Source: Planomicrobium stackebrandtii | GTDB lineage: Bacteria > Bacillota > Bacilli > Bacillales_A > Planococcaceae | Reading direction: 5' to 3' | Length of the DNA stretch: 64,000 bases | Assembly (NCBI RefSeq): GCF_030814955.1 | Contig: NZ_JAUSWB010000008.1 | Coordinates: 1-64,000, forward strand | Part shown: positions 50,378 to 59,325 of the stretch, one piece after another | Layout of the letters: each line of letters starts with the position of its first letter | How positions within the stretch are numbered: position 1 is the first letter of the stretch | Notes under the pieces: model-generated | The model's input: only the letters and a program-made list of their open reading frames with translations | What the model was told of the DNA's origin: nothing | Databases searched by the model: none | Program-made: the position numbers and the translations under genes

Positions 50378-50415
50378 AAAAACCCCCGCTTCCAAGAAAG
50401 GAAGCGGGGGTTTTT
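50378..50415. terminator. Bidirectional terminator, yhaM / prsA
   Basis: A 16-bp stem AAAAACCCCCGCTTCC / GGAAGCGGGGGTTTTT. Confidence 0.95.
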
Positions 50416-50426
50416 GCATTTATTTA

Positions 50427-51323
50427 TTATTCTGCAGGAGCAGCTTCTGGAGCAGCTTCCGGATTTAAAATTTCATCCAATGCGCCTTCAAGATCTTCGT
50501 CTTGAATCTCTACATTTGCTTCTTCCATCAATTCAGCAACTTTCGGAAGCAAAGTGGTTTGATCGGCTTTTGATAGTGCCAGTTCAGAACGAATATCTTC
50601 TTCCTGGTCTTCCAGTGCCGGTTGGTCTTCCACTGGGCGTGTCTCAAGAACCTGGATAATGTGGAATCCGAATTCAGAAGCTACAGGCTCACTGATTTCA
50701 TCTACTTCAAGGCCGTAGGCAACTTCTTCGAATTCAGGAACCATCGCTCCTGGGCCGAACCAGTCAAGATTGCCGCCGTTTGCAGCAGAAGCTGTGTCAG
50801 TCGAGTTTTCTTCAGCTAAAGCAGCAAAGTCGCCGCCGTTATCCAATTCTTCTTTAAGGGAGTTGGCTGTTTCTTCATCAGCCACAAGAATATGGCGAGC
50901 GTTCAATTCTGTACCTTGGCGGTCGTACTGTGCTTGAATTTCTTCATCTGTTACTTCGACGCCCTCAGTCAATGCTTTTTCCTGCAATAAATTCAAACGG
51001 ATAACTTTTTTGTAGCTTTCTTCTGTTTGGTTGTTTTGAGTCAGAAACTGCTCAAAGCTTTCTCCAAGCTCTTCTTTATTGCCGTCGAATTCGGCATTTA
51101 CCTCTTCGTCGGTCACTTCGTAGTTTTCAGCAAGAACTTTTTCAATCATGAGAATTTGCACCGCTTGTTCACCGATTGATGTTTTCATTTCTTCGTAAAG
51201 CTCGTCTTTAGTGACATCTCCAGCATCCGAAGTAATAATAACTTCACTTTCACCATTGTCGCTGCATGCGGCCAAAGCCAGTACAGATGCTGCCAAAGTA
51301 ATTGTTAAAAAAGATTTTTTCAT
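50427..51323 (-). CDS. prsA: Foldase PrsA lipoprotein (peptidyl-prolyl isomerase)
   Basis: 298 residues. Signal peptide with lipobox LAAC (Cys about 20), then an N-terminal chaperone domain, a parvulin PPIase domain (about 143-235: [44 protein letters not shown]), and an acidic C-terminus ending in an Ala/Pro/Glu repeat. It helps fold secreted proteins outside the membrane. ATG 51323 follows AGGGAG. An upstream ATG at 51356 is unlikely. Confidence 0.95.
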   Translation of the reverse strand: MKKSFLTITLAASVLALAACSDNGESEVIITSDAGDVTKDELYEEMKTSIGEQAVQILMIEKVLAENYEVTDEEVNAEFDGNKEELGESFEQFLTQNNQTEESYKKVIRLNLLQEKALTEGVEVTDEEIQAQYDRQGTELNARHILVADEETANSLKEELDNGGDFAALAEENSTDTASAANGGNLDWFGPGAMVPEFEEVAYGLEVDEISEPVASEFGFHIIQVLETRPVEDQPALEDQEEDIRSELALSKADQTTLLPKVAELMEEANVEIQDEDLEGALDEILNPEAAPEAAPAE

Positions 51324-51399
51324 TAAAATTCGCTCCCTACTTCTATCTAGATGCATTAGTTACCAATATTATAAACGTTTTGACATTTAAAAAGTTCCT

Positions 51400-51428
51400 A
51401 AAAAAAGACACTTGCCAAAAGGCAAGTG
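51400..51428 (-). terminator. Terminator of the small membrane protein gene
   Basis: An 8-bp stem CACTTGCC / GGCAAGTG, loop AAAA, followed by a T-run on the minus strand. Confidence 0.88.
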
Positions 51429-51431
51429 GAT

Positions 51432-51617
51432 TTAAGGTGTAAATTCTACGCCTACATACAACGATACCAGTAATATTGTAATTAATATATTTATCGTACG
51501 GAATATTTTTTGATGATTTTCTTCCGGAATTTCCCGAGAAGTGACAAGTGCCAATGTCATCCGGTTGATCTGGAACAGATAAAACACGGAGAACATAACA
51601 ATGAATGCGATAATCAT
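51432..51617 (-). CDS. Small two-span membrane protein
   Basis: 61 residues with two hydrophobic segments (2-17 and 42-58) separated by a polar loop TSREIPEENHQKIF. Strong RBS GAGGGGAGG before the ATG. It lies downstream of the DUF3267 gene on the same strand without an obvious terminator between. I do not recognise it. Confidence 0.8.
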   Translation of the reverse strand: MIIAFIVMFSVFYLFQINRMTLALVTSREIPEENHQKIFRTINILITILLVSLYVGVEFTP

Positions 51618-51678
51618 GGATTTCCTCCCCTCTGACTTTACTTCCTAGTATAACAAAGACGGGAAGAAAAAACAGGAA

Positions 51679-52224
51679 TCAGCCAACGACAGGAGGGACA
51701 AGTATTTCAAAACCGGTTTCTGTTTCTTCTATAAACGCATGCTTTGGAGAACGCATCAAGTTGCGAAGATAGATGATGTCTGTTAAACACAGGGCGCAGT
51801 GGTATGCCAAGAGCATAGCGAAATAATGGCTGAATGCCGGCATTGTTAAGCTGCTTATCACAATTGCTGTATTCAACACGAGAAACGGCGTCGCCAACGA
51901 TAATAAGAATCGGAATTTAGAAACAGGTTCATTAACATGAAGCAAAATCGATGGGCAGACCTTCATGTGCTTGCGGATAATGAGTTTTAATGATTTATGG
52001 CAGCCGATCATCGGCAAAAAATGCAAGATTTTGTGAAGCGGATAGATGGCCAGTAAAGCCAGAATGAAAAACAGGAAATACTGATCGGATAACGGAGTGG
52101 CATAAGTCATCGCCAACCCAATATAGGATGCCATAAAAACTGCGATTCCAAAAAGTGCCGATATCATAAAAAGTCGATCAAATCCGTATTGTTTTTTCAC
52201 GTTGATTGTTTTCCAGCAGTGCAT
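51679..52224 (-). CDS. DUF3267-like membrane protein with degenerate zincin motif
   Basis: 181 residues, four membrane segments. The layout matches DUF3267 putative membrane metalloproteases, whose usual HExxH motif here reads HKILH (YPLHKILHFLPMIGCHKSLK), so the catalytic glutamate is lost. An RBS is not clear before the ATG at 52224. It is downstream of hpr. Probably inactive as a peptidase. Confidence 0.7.
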   Translation of the reverse strand: MHCWKTINVKKQYGFDRLFMISALFGIAVFMASYIGLAMTYATPLSDQYFLFFILALLAIYPLHKILHFLPMIGCHKSLKLIIRKHMKVCPSILLHVNEPVSKFRFLLSLATPFLVLNTAIVISSLTMPAFSHYFAMLLAYHCALCLTDIIYLRNLMRSPKHAFIEETETGFEILVPPVVG

Positions 52225-52325
52225 GCATGCATCTCCTAATTACTAAATTCATTTTCGAGTCGATACATACAATACAACGATTTATAGGGAAATGCAACCA
52301 AAAATTCAATTTAGCCATTTGCTGA

Positions 52326-52868
52326 TTATTGCTTGCTTTCCTGACGTGTAATAACGTGGTTTTCTTCACTGAATTTATTCTCGATATTTTTAAAAGATGC
52401 TTCAAAAATTTCCATGAAATCGTCTCCGTAAATATTGCGGATTACAGCCATGATATCCATGAATTCAGGGAACTTCCCATACATTTCACGTAGTGGAAGA
52501 GAACCGTCGATGACAGAGTGAGGAGTTTCATGATAGTTTTCAATCATTTCCTGCATCAATTTCTCGCCTTTTTCAGTCAACTGGACATAAGTATTGCGTT
52601 TATCTGTGTCACGTTTCGAAAAAGACAGCAATTCACGCTCTTCCAATTTTTTTGAGAAATTAAAGGCCGTTGAGACGTGCATCACCCCAAATTTGGCGAC
52701 ATCTGAGATGGAAGCACCCTTTAAGTGGTAGGAGATCCAAAGAATGTGATGCTCATTGATATTCAAGTCATAAGGTTTTATCCACATTTGCCAATCTTTT
52801 TCTACTGCTTTCCAAAGTGCTTTCGACAATTGCCCGATGCGTTGGCTAAACAGCATAGCCTCTTTCAT
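52326..52868 (-). CDS. hpr: MarR-family regulator ScoC/Hpr
   Basis: 180 residues. Very similar to B. subtilis Hpr (ScoC): [92 protein letters not shown]. Winged-helix repressor of protease and transition-state genes in B. subtilis. ATG 52868 has AGAAGGA; an in-frame GTG at 52889 would add seven residues but has a poor RBS. Confidence 0.94.
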   Translation of the reverse strand: MKEAMLFSQRIGQLSKALWKAVEKDWQMWIKPYDLNINEHHILWISYHLKGASISDVAKFGVMHVSTAFNFSKKLEERELLSFSKRDTDKRNTYVQLTEKGEKLMQEMIENYHETPHSVIDGSLPLREMYGKFPEFMDIMAVIRNIYGDDFMEIFEASFKNIENKFSEENHVITRQESKQ

Positions 52869-53188
52869 GGTATATTCCTTCTCGTTCACACAAGCACCAA
52901 CTTTCTTCCGAAATATTTTCTTTATTATAGCAGTAAAGCAAACGTAATTAAAGTAAGAATAGTAAAATAATTTACAATAAATTTCGGAAAGCGAAGAAAG
53001 CTTTTGAATAGTTGCTAGAAAAACTGAAAATCCTTTTCTACTGGATGCATTCTTGCAAATTGGCTACTTCAATTTTCCAGGAGAAATGACGTTTCCATAC
53101 GAATGTCTATTTTGCATTCAATATATGTTGTTCGATTATTAAGTTAAAGTTTTTCAACAAAATAAAAACAGCCGCCAGAGGCAGCTGT
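52869..53188. other. Intergenic region upstream of hpr
   Basis: About 320 nt, AT-rich. It holds the hpr promoter candidate (52924-52952) and the yhaH terminator (53161-53190). I see no other gene or RNA. Confidence 0.6.
52924..52952 (-). promoter_or_regulatory. Candidate hpr promoter (extended -10)
   Basis: On the minus strand TGC-TATAAT (TATAAT at 52929-52924) with a weak TTTAAT 17 nt upstream. It lies about 55 nt before the hpr start. Confidence 0.5.
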
Positions 53189-53190
53189 TT
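53161..53190 (-). terminator. Terminator of yhaH
   Basis: Stem AAACAGC-C-GCC / GGC-A-GCTGTTT with a T-rich tail on the minus strand, overlapping the stop region at 53189. Confidence 0.75.
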
Positions 53191-53608
53191 ATGCGCTTTG
53201 TGTATCGTCGTCGACTTTTTCTTTTTTCGGTTTATCATCATCTTTGTCTTTTTTATCTTTGCTGATCGTATTCTGCAACTCTTCAATAGCATTTTGGATA
53301 GCCATGATTTCGAGCTGAAGATGTTCTTTAGCGGGAGCAGTGCTCTCCGTCCAAGTTTCGAGTGAAGCTTTCAAGCCGTCTACTGCTTCAGGCAGCTGCG
53401 CCTTAGCTTCTTCTGTCAGATGGTTGATTGACTCTTTCAAGCCGTTTACTTTTTCTTTTAATTCATTTAAGTATTCTTTCCACTCAGACGATGTGGATTT
53501 CATCGTCGTGCGGAACTCTTGTCCTGATTGTGGTGCCGAGAATAAGGCTGTTGCAGCTCCAGCTGCCAACCCTGTAGCAAGTCCTAAGAAAAATCTTGAT
53601 GCTTTCAT
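53189..53608 (-). CDS. yhaH: YtxH-domain protein YhaH
   Basis: 139 residues. An N-terminal membrane segment FFLGLATGLAAGAATALFSAPQSGQE is typical of the YtxH/GvpP domain, followed by a long helical part and a Lys/Asp-rich tail. Stress-linked in B. subtilis, with no known biochemical role. GAAAGGGGCG lies upstream. Position between hpr and trpP fits B. subtilis yhaH. Confidence 0.88.
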   Translation of the reverse strand: MKASRFFLGLATGLAAGAATALFSAPQSGQEFRTTMKSTSSEWKEYLNELKEKVNGLKESINHLTEEAKAQLPEAVDGLKASLETWTESTAPAKEHLQLEIMAIQNAIEELQNTISKDKKDKDDDKPKKEKVDDDTQSA

Positions 53609-53689
53609 GTATAAAACGCCCCTTTCTTCCTATAAACTCTTTTCCTTTATTTTACCTAATTAAAACATAAAGATGAATGACTATTCAAT

Positions 53690-53731
53690 AAAAAAAGCTT
53701 TTTGCCATTATTTTTGGCAAAAAGCTTTTTT
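53690..53731 (-). terminator. Terminator of trpP
   Basis: A stem of about 17 bp AAAAAAGCTTTTTGCCA / TGGCAAAAAGCTTTTT; it reads well in both directions. Confidence 0.92.
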
Positions 53732-53733
53732 AC

Positions 53734-54264
53734 TTAGGCGGTTTGAGAAACTGCCGTATCGAATTTTGAACGCTTGACCAATGTGATGACAATCGGATAA
53801 ATAAAGGCGAAAGCGACTCCATTCATCAATACAGCAGGCAAGACCACTGTTGCGAGCAACAGGCCGAAAGGAATATTAGCGCCAATCACGAAAATGGCTG
53901 CAGAAAGGAAAATCGTTCCGGACAATAGCGTGCCGACCGCACAAAGGGCAATAGTGACTGGCAATTTAGAAACAAATTTCTTCAGGATCATCACTAAAGC
54001 AAGAAACACAAAAGCAGTGATGAATTTATCAATGATATTCGGGAAAAACCCGCCTGGGAAAGTCGAAAACAACCCCGATAGGACACCCGTTGTTACCGCC
54101 AATAAAAATACACTTTTTACATTAGGGAATAAAAGAATGCCGACAAACATCATCGTCAACATAAAGTCGGGTTTCATTCCACCGTTGATGCCTGGAATCA
54201 CCACATAAAGTGTTGCTCCAACGCTGACCAGCAGCGCCATTAAAACTAAATTCTTCGTATTCAT
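53734..54264 (-). CDS. trpP: Tryptophan transporter TrpP (YhaG)
   Basis: 176 residues, five membrane segments, in the family of small-substrate ECF-like proteins. MNTKNLVLMALLVSVGATLYVVIPGINGGMKPDFMLTMMFV fits TrpP, which takes up tryptophan and in B. subtilis is repressed by TRAP binding near its RBS. AGGAGAG precedes the ATG. The chrA-kynU-kynB operon at 31 kb could supply the other side of tryptophan metabolism. Confidence 0.88.
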   Translation of the reverse strand: MNTKNLVLMALLVSVGATLYVVIPGINGGMKPDFMLTMMFVGILLFPNVKSVFLLAVTTGVLSGLFSTFPGGFFPNIIDKFITAFVFLALVMILKKFVSKLPVTIALCAVGTLLSGTIFLSAAIFVIGANIPFGLLLATVVLPAVLMNGVAFAFIYPIVITLVKRSKFDTAVSQTA

Positions 54265-54296
54265 TTCTCATCTCTCCTCAGCTATTTGCTAGTTCT
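54265..54296 (-). promoter_or_regulatory. Possible TRAP-type GAG/TAG repeats over the trpP RBS
   Basis: Reading toward the start codon: TAG, 4 nt, TAG, 2 nt, GAG, GAG, 4 nt, GAG, 2 nt, ATG. B. subtilis TRAP binds nine to eleven (G/U)AG triplets 2-3 nt apart over this RBS. Only five are seen and the spacing is uneven, so the site may be a relic or chance (an RBS is GAG-rich anyway). A hairpin (GGTCGTG / CATGACC) lies further upstream at 54303-54320. Confidence 0.3.
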
Positions 54297-54368
54297 TTTT
54301 CCCGGTCGTGTCCTCATGACCGCCGGCGAAAAACTTATTTCTGATTCTATCTTGTCCGCTTCACAAAA

Positions 54369-54800
54369 TCAAGCATCAGCGTTTAACTTTTGCTTTACGC
54401 TTTCCGCCAGTTCCTGAATATGTTCTGAAGTGAATTCTTTTTCTTTGGTCACCCATTTGGCACCAAAGCCGTCAGTTTGCCCGAAGCGGGGGATAAAGTG
54501 CAAATGGAAATGGAAAACACTTTGTCCGGCTTTCGCTCCATTGTTGTTCAACAGGTTCATGCCTTCTGGCTGAAACGTTTCGTTGATGGCTTTGGCGATT
54601 TTTGGCGCTACAGAAAACAAGTTTCCTGCTTCTTCCGGTGTCATGTCATAGACAAACTCGCGATGCGTTTTGGGGATCAGCAAAGTATGTCCTTTTGACA
54701 AAGGCATGATATCCATAAATGCAAATACATGCTCATCTTCATAAACTTTCACGCTCGGGATCTCGCCAGCAATGATTTTGCAGAAAATACAATTTGTCAT
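54369..54800 (-). CDS. hit: HIT family protein
   Basis: 143 residues. It starts MTNCIFCKIIAGEIPSVKVYED, with the histidine triad HFHLHFIPRF. Nucleotide hydrolase of the HINT type. It is divergent from ecsAB, as in B. subtilis. ATG 54800 follows AAAGGATGA; longer starts are not supported. Confidence 0.95.
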   Translation of the reverse strand: MTNCIFCKIIAGEIPSVKVYEDEHVFAFMDIMPLSKGHTLLIPKTHREFVYDMTPEEAGNLFSVAPKIAKAINETFQPEGMNLLNNNGAKAGQSVFHFHLHFIPRFGQTDGFGAKWVTKEKEFTSEHIQELAESVKQKLNADA

Positions 54801-55012
54801 CAGTATCATCCTTTCTATTTTTCTCATTTTAACATATTTGCCATATCGGAAAAGAATTTGCCAGCTGGTTTTGATACAATAGGTAAATGTATAAGTTAAA
54901 GCGTTTATGGGGTACGCAATAATGTTGGTTTCACGACTCCTATATAGAAAAGGCGTCCAGCTGGAGTGATTTTTTTCAGTTTGATTGATTTAGAAAGAAA
55001 GAGGTGTTGTAT

Positions 55013-55762
55013 ATGGCTATTTTGGAAGTAGAAGCGTTGACCGGCGGGTATACACGCAAGCCGGTTCTGCAGGAAGTAACGTTTTCGATCGGCAAAGGGG
55101 AACTTGTTGGGCTGATCGGTTTAAACGGTGCGGGCAAAAGTACCACAATCAAGCACATTATCGGATTGATGGAACCGAAATCAGGGCAGATCCGTTTGAA
55201 CGGCAAAACCTTTGAAGAAGATATGGATGCGTATCGTTCATCTTTTTCGTACATTCCGGAAACTCCGGTCCTATATGAAGAACTGACGCTCCGGGAGCAT
55301 CTAGAACTGACTGCAATGGCTTATAATTTAGAACCTAAACAGTTTGAAAAACGCTCGGCCGAACTTCTTAAGGAATTTCGGATGGAAAAGCGTCTAAAGT
55401 GGTTTCCATCACATTTTTCGAAAGGAATGCGCCAAAAAGTGATGATCATGAGTGCATTTCTCGTAAATCCCGCTCTTTACATCATTGACGAACCTTTTGT
55501 GGGGCTGGATCCGCTGGGTATCAAGTCCTTATTGGATCAAATGGAAAAGCAAAAGAAAAAAGGGGCATCGGTGCTGATGTCGACCCATATCCTATCTACT
55601 GCAGAGCGCTATTGCGACCGAATTATCCTGCTTCACAATGGACAGGTGCGTGCCAGCGGAACGATGGACGATTTGCGGAAAGCCTTCGATATGCCGGAAG
55701 CATCTCTGGACGATTTATATATTGCGATGACCGAGGATGAGCTAAATGAAGAGTTTGCATGA
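55013..55762 (+). CDS. ecsA: ABC transporter ATP-binding protein EcsA
   Basis: 249 residues. Walker A GLNGAGKST, signature FSKGMRQKV, Walker B LYIIDEPFVGLD. EcsAB affects secretion, proteolysis and competence in B. subtilis, in part through the RasP protease. ATG 55013 follows AGAGGTG; an in-frame GTG at 55004 is inside that RBS. It overlaps ecsB by 17 nt. Confidence 0.95.
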   Translation: MAILEVEALTGGYTRKPVLQEVTFSIGKGELVGLIGLNGAGKSTTIKHIIGLMEPKSGQIRLNGKTFEEDMDAYRSSFSYIPETPVLYEELTLREHLELTAMAYNLEPKQFEKRSAELLKEFRMEKRLKWFPSHFSKGMRQKVMIMSAFLVNPALYIIDEPFVGLDPLGIKSLLDQMEKQKKKGASVLMSTHILSTAERYCDRIILLHNGQVRASGTMDDLRKAFDMPEASLDDLYIAMTEDELNEEFA

Positions 55763-56948
55763 TGTTTGGTCGAAGCGGCTTCATAAGTATACAGTCGAAG
55801 TCCAAAATTATCTGAAGTATATATTTACCGGACATATTGCAGTCGTCCTGCTGTTTGCGATTGGGGCGGCGGGATTTGCCTACAGTGAGTGGATTCAGAA
55901 CATACCGCCAGAGTTTCCGGGAGCGTTGGTGCTTGCAGTGATTTTTGGCTTGCTGCTGGCGATCAGCCCACCGTCCACGTTGTTGAAGGAAGCGGATTCG
56001 GTGTACTTTTTGCCGTTGGAAAGCAAGTTGGATGAATTTCTAAAGCCGGCGTTGAAATGGTCGTTCTTTTCTCAGCTCTATTTGCCGGTCATCGTCTTTA
56101 TCGTGTCATTGCCGATGGTTAATGCGCTCTACGGCTTGCCATCGTCTTTCTTGATCGGTTTTCCGATTTTATTGCTGCTGATCAAATGGTGGAATGTCCA
56201 GACGGAATTCGCTTTTCGCAGGCAAGGCGCTGGAGAACGTGTCTGGCTGGACCGGCTGGTACGCTTCTTTTTAGTTGGACTGTTCGTCTATTTTTATGTG
56301 CAAGAGCAGTTAATCGTCGCTGTTGTTGTCCTGTTTGCCATCATTTTTTATGGCAAATGGATTGCCCGCAAAGCGGTAGGCAAACCTTTTGCTTATGATC
56401 ATTTTATCGGTCTGGAAGAAAATCGCATGCTGCGTTTTTATCAGTTTGCCAATTACTTTACCGATGTCCCGCACCTGAAAGGGAAAATCAAGGCCAGAAC
56501 TTGGCTGAATTGGGTTTACCGGTTTATTAAGCCGGGTCCGAAGAACGCTCACTTGTATCTGGTTTGGCGAACTTTTGTCCGGTCGGATGAATTATTTTAT
56601 CTATGGGTACGTCTGACGGCCATTATTATGGTAGGGGCGTGGTTTATTCCATTCCAGATTGGGGTGGCGTTGTTTGCCGGAGCATTGGCATTCGCGACAG
56701 TCATTCAAATCTGGCAGGGGTTGACGCATACTCAGCATTTCCGGATGGACAATCTGTTTCCGTTGACCCGGTTCAGCAGGCAGCAGGCTGTCGGGAAGCT
56801 TATCCTGGCAATGCAGATTCTGCAGAGCATAGCGGCAGCAGCCGTTTTGCTGGCGATGGGAGAAGTCATTTCTGCTTTGATGACTTTGGTAGTCATATTA
56901 GCCATTTCTCTCATTACCGTTACCGTATTAAAAACCAAAAAAAATTAA
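55746..56948 (+). CDS. ecsB: ABC transporter permease EcsB
   Basis: 400 residues with about six to eight membrane segments; YLKYIFTGHIAVVLLFAIGAAGFAYSEW and AISPPSTLLKEADSVYFLPLESKLDEF are typical of EcsB. It starts inside ecsA (17-nt overlap) after GAGGATGAG. No ecsC gene follows; the M20 hydrolase is next, convergent. Confidence 0.95.
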   Translation: MKSLHDVWSKRLHKYTVEVQNYLKYIFTGHIAVVLLFAIGAAGFAYSEWIQNIPPEFPGALVLAVIFGLLLAISPPSTLLKEADSVYFLPLESKLDEFLKPALKWSFFSQLYLPVIVFIVSLPMVNALYGLPSSFLIGFPILLLLIKWWNVQTEFAFRRQGAGERVWLDRLVRFFLVGLFVYFYVQEQLIVAVVVLFAIIFYGKWIARKAVGKPFAYDHFIGLEENRMLRFYQFANYFTDVPHLKGKIKARTWLNWVYRFIKPGPKNAHLYLVWRTFVRSDELFYLWVRLTAIIMVGAWFIPFQIGVALFAGALAFATVIQIWQGLTHTQHFRMDNLFPLTRFSRQQAVGKLILAMQILQSIAAAAVLLAMGEVISALMTLVVILAISLITVTVLKTKKN

Positions 56949-56990
56949 ACAAAGCCCGGCATCTGAGAATAGATGCCGGGCTTTGTTTTT
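56948..56990. terminator. Bidirectional terminator, ecsB / M20 gene
   Basis: A 17-bp stem AACAAAGCCCGGCATCT / AGATGCCGGGCTTTGTT. Confidence 0.95.
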
Positions 56991-56993
56991 GCG

Positions 56994-58163
56994 TTATTTA
57001 TGGAAATTGACCGCTGCTGCACCAAGTGTTTTAGCAGCGAGCAGCATTGCTTCTTCTTTAAAATCAAATTTCGGATGATGGTGAGGGAAGACCTCGCCAT
57101 CAGGCATTGCTCCTGTAAAGAAGAACGCTCCTGGAATTTCCTCCAAGTAATAGGCAAAATCTTCGCCGCCCATCTGAGGTGGACAGTCATAGACTTGTTC
57201 TACACCGGGAACGGTTTCTGCGATATCTTTTACATACAAAGTTTCTTTTTCATGATTAACAACCGGCGGATACCCTCGCTTGAAATGGAACTCATAACGG
57301 CTGTTGTTCGCCATGCTGGTTCCTTCAATGACGCGTTCCATCTCTGTCTCCATTAGGCTTCTGACATCCTCTTTAAATGAACGGACAGTGCCGGACAATA
57401 TGGCCTGATCCGCAATGATATTGAATGGGTTTTGCGCTACAAAAGAACCGACTGACAAAACTGCAGATTCTAAAGGATCCACACGTCTGGATACCAAGGG
57501 CTGCAGGTTCGAGACGATTTGAGAACCGATAACAACCGCATCGATCGTTTCATGGGGGCTGGCACCGTGGCCGCCGCGCCCTTGGATTTTGAGTTCAAAG
57601 CTGTCTGCGGCAGCCATGATTGGCCCTACACGCGTATCAATTCTGCCAAATGGTGTTGTGGACCAAAGGTGGGTACCGAAAATGGCGTCAACCCCGTCCA
57701 GCACACCTGCTTCGATCATCGATTTTGCGCCTCCAGGCACCAATTCTTCGGCATGCTGATGGATCAATACATACGTGCCTTCCAGTTGATCACGCATATT
57801 GTGCAGGGTTTTTCCAAGCACTAAAAGCGTGGCCGTATGGCCGTCATGGCCGCATGCGTGCATAACGCCATCAACTGTTGATTTATAAGGTACATTTTCT
57901 TTTTGGTCTTGGATCGGCAAAGCATCAAAATCAGCGCGCAACGCGACAGTTTTGCCAGGTTTGGCACCCTGGATAGTGGCGACCACGCCATTTCCGCCAA
58001 CGCTGTGTTTAACGTCGACACCTAATTGCTCATAATAATTTCGAATGTAACGGGCTGTTTTGATTTCATGAAACGATGGTTCAGGATTCATATGCAGGTG
58101 GCGGCGAATCTCCACCATTTCCGGATAAGCAGTATCTAACTCAGCGTATAAGGCATCAATCAT
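56994..58163 (-). CDS. M20 family amidohydrolase, YhaA-like
   Basis: 389 residues. M20D motifs HACGHDGHTA, QHAEELVPGGA, GRGGHGASPHETIDAVVIG and MGGEDFAYYLEEIPGAFFFTGA are complete. Located where B. subtilis has yhaA. About as long as, and strongly similar to, the paralogue at 4400-5596, with near-identical motifs. ATG 58163 follows AAAGGGG; a longer frame to 58232 has no RBS. Acyl-amino acid or amide substrate unknown. Confidence 0.92.
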   Translation of the reverse strand: MIDALYAELDTAYPEMVEIRRHLHMNPEPSFHEIKTARYIRNYYEQLGVDVKHSVGGNGVVATIQGAKPGKTVALRADFDALPIQDQKENVPYKSTVDGVMHACGHDGHTATLLVLGKTLHNMRDQLEGTYVLIHQHAEELVPGGAKSMIEAGVLDGVDAIFGTHLWSTTPFGRIDTRVGPIMAAADSFELKIQGRGGHGASPHETIDAVVIGSQIVSNLQPLVSRRVDPLESAVLSVGSFVAQNPFNIIADQAILSGTVRSFKEDVRSLMETEMERVIEGTSMANNSRYEFHFKRGYPPVVNHEKETLYVKDIAETVPGVEQVYDCPPQMGGEDFAYYLEEIPGAFFFTGAMPDGEVFPHHHPKFDFKEEAMLLAAKTLGAAAVNFHK

Positions 58164-58230
58164 TTTCAAAACCCCTTTCTTTTTCAAGCATATCATAAAT
58201 GGCAGTGAAGGATAGAAGAGAGAGAATATC

Positions 58231-58271
58231 AAAAAGCGCAGTCAACTTCCTGATGAAGTTGGCTGCGCTTT
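58231..58271 (-). terminator. Terminator of the antiporter gene
   Basis: A 16-bp stem AAAGCGCAGTCAACTT / AAGTTGGCTGCGCTTT, one G-T pair, T-rich tail on the minus strand. Confidence 0.9.
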
Positions 58272-58277
58272 GTTAGG

Positions 58278-59273
58278 TTAGTACGTGAAGTTCATGTAGG
58301 ATGCTGCAAAGTAGGTGATGAGAATAATCACTGATGGCAGTGCATATGCTAATGTAGATTTACTTTCTTTCCGGTAAAGCGATAGCAAGGCCAGCAATGA
58401 CATGATCAGAACCCCGACAGCAATGATCATGTTCGCACCGGAAACATCCAACATGATAGGTCCAGCAGTATAGACTGGGTCAGACAGAGCTAGGATGATC
58501 ATGTTGAAGATATTGCTTCCGAGAATCGCACCGACTGCCATATTGACATTGCTCAATCGCAGCGCTACAAAAACAGAGATGGCTTCCGGAAGGGAAGTTG
58601 CAGCTGCAATCAGAAAGCTGCCTATAAAGCTGGAGCCGATTCCGGTAATGATGGCAATTTGGTCACCGGTAATCGATAAAGCAGTACCAGCAGCCAAGAT
58701 AACCAGAGCAGCGATAACAAAGCGGAAAATTGCCGCCTTAGATGATAACGAAGCACTCGGATTGTCGGGTTCTTCTTCCGATTCCGCAACTGCTTCTGCT
58801 TCAGGATCAAGTGAAGGCAATTTGTTGATCGCAACCATACCGACGATATAAGTGATGGCGATAATTAAAGCATCCAGACCGACGCCAAGGATTTGTATAT
58901 CAAGACGGAGCCAAAGTGCCATAATGACAAGAACGGTCAATAAAATCCCGAGTAGGGCTGTGTAAATATTGTTGCGCGAAGCCCGATCTAAAATCCGGCG
59001 TCTCCGGAGCAGAAAGTCAAATCCAGCAAGTATGAACAGATTAAAAAGGTTCGATCCGATCATGTTGCCGACAGCGATATCGGCGTTGCCGATCGCTGCT
59101 GCTGAGAAACTGGTGGATACTTCAGGCAGGGAAGTAGCCCCTGCAAGCAAAAGTGTACCGACCATCATTCCGCCCATTGCCGTTTTTGAACTGATAACAT
59201 CGGCGTACTGGGACAACTTGATGGATGCGAATACGGTTAATGCAGCTGCTAATATAAAAATAACGAAAACCAA
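58278..59273 (-). CDS. Calcium/cation antiporter (CaCA family, YrbG-like)
   Basis: 331 residues, about ten membrane segments in two inverted halves. Both alpha repeats are clear: GATSLPEVSTSFSAAAIGN...GNMIGSNLFNL and AATSLPEAISVFVALRLSN...GAILGSNIFNM. The halves are joined by an acidic cytoplasmic loop. It exchanges Ca2+ (or another cation) for Na+ or H+. TTG start at 59273 with AGGAGG 7 nt upstream. Confidence 0.93.
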   Translation of the reverse strand: MVFVIFILAAALTVFASIKLSQYADVISSKTAMGGMMVGTLLLAGATSLPEVSTSFSAAAIGNADIAVGNMIGSNLFNLFILAGFDFLLRRRRILDRASRNNIYTALLGILLTVLVIMALWLRLDIQILGVGLDALIIAITYIVGMVAINKLPSLDPEAEAVAESEEEPDNPSASLSSKAAIFRFVIAALVILAAGTALSITGDQIAIITGIGSSFIGSFLIAAATSLPEAISVFVALRLSNVNMAVGAILGSNIFNMIILALSDPVYTAGPIMLDVSGANMIIAVGVLIMSLLALLSLYRKESKSTLAYALPSVIILITYFAASYMNFTY

Positions 59274-59325
59274 GTAATTTCCTCCTTAAATTTACAACAA
59301 GCCATCTTTGCGTAGCTTGAGGCCA

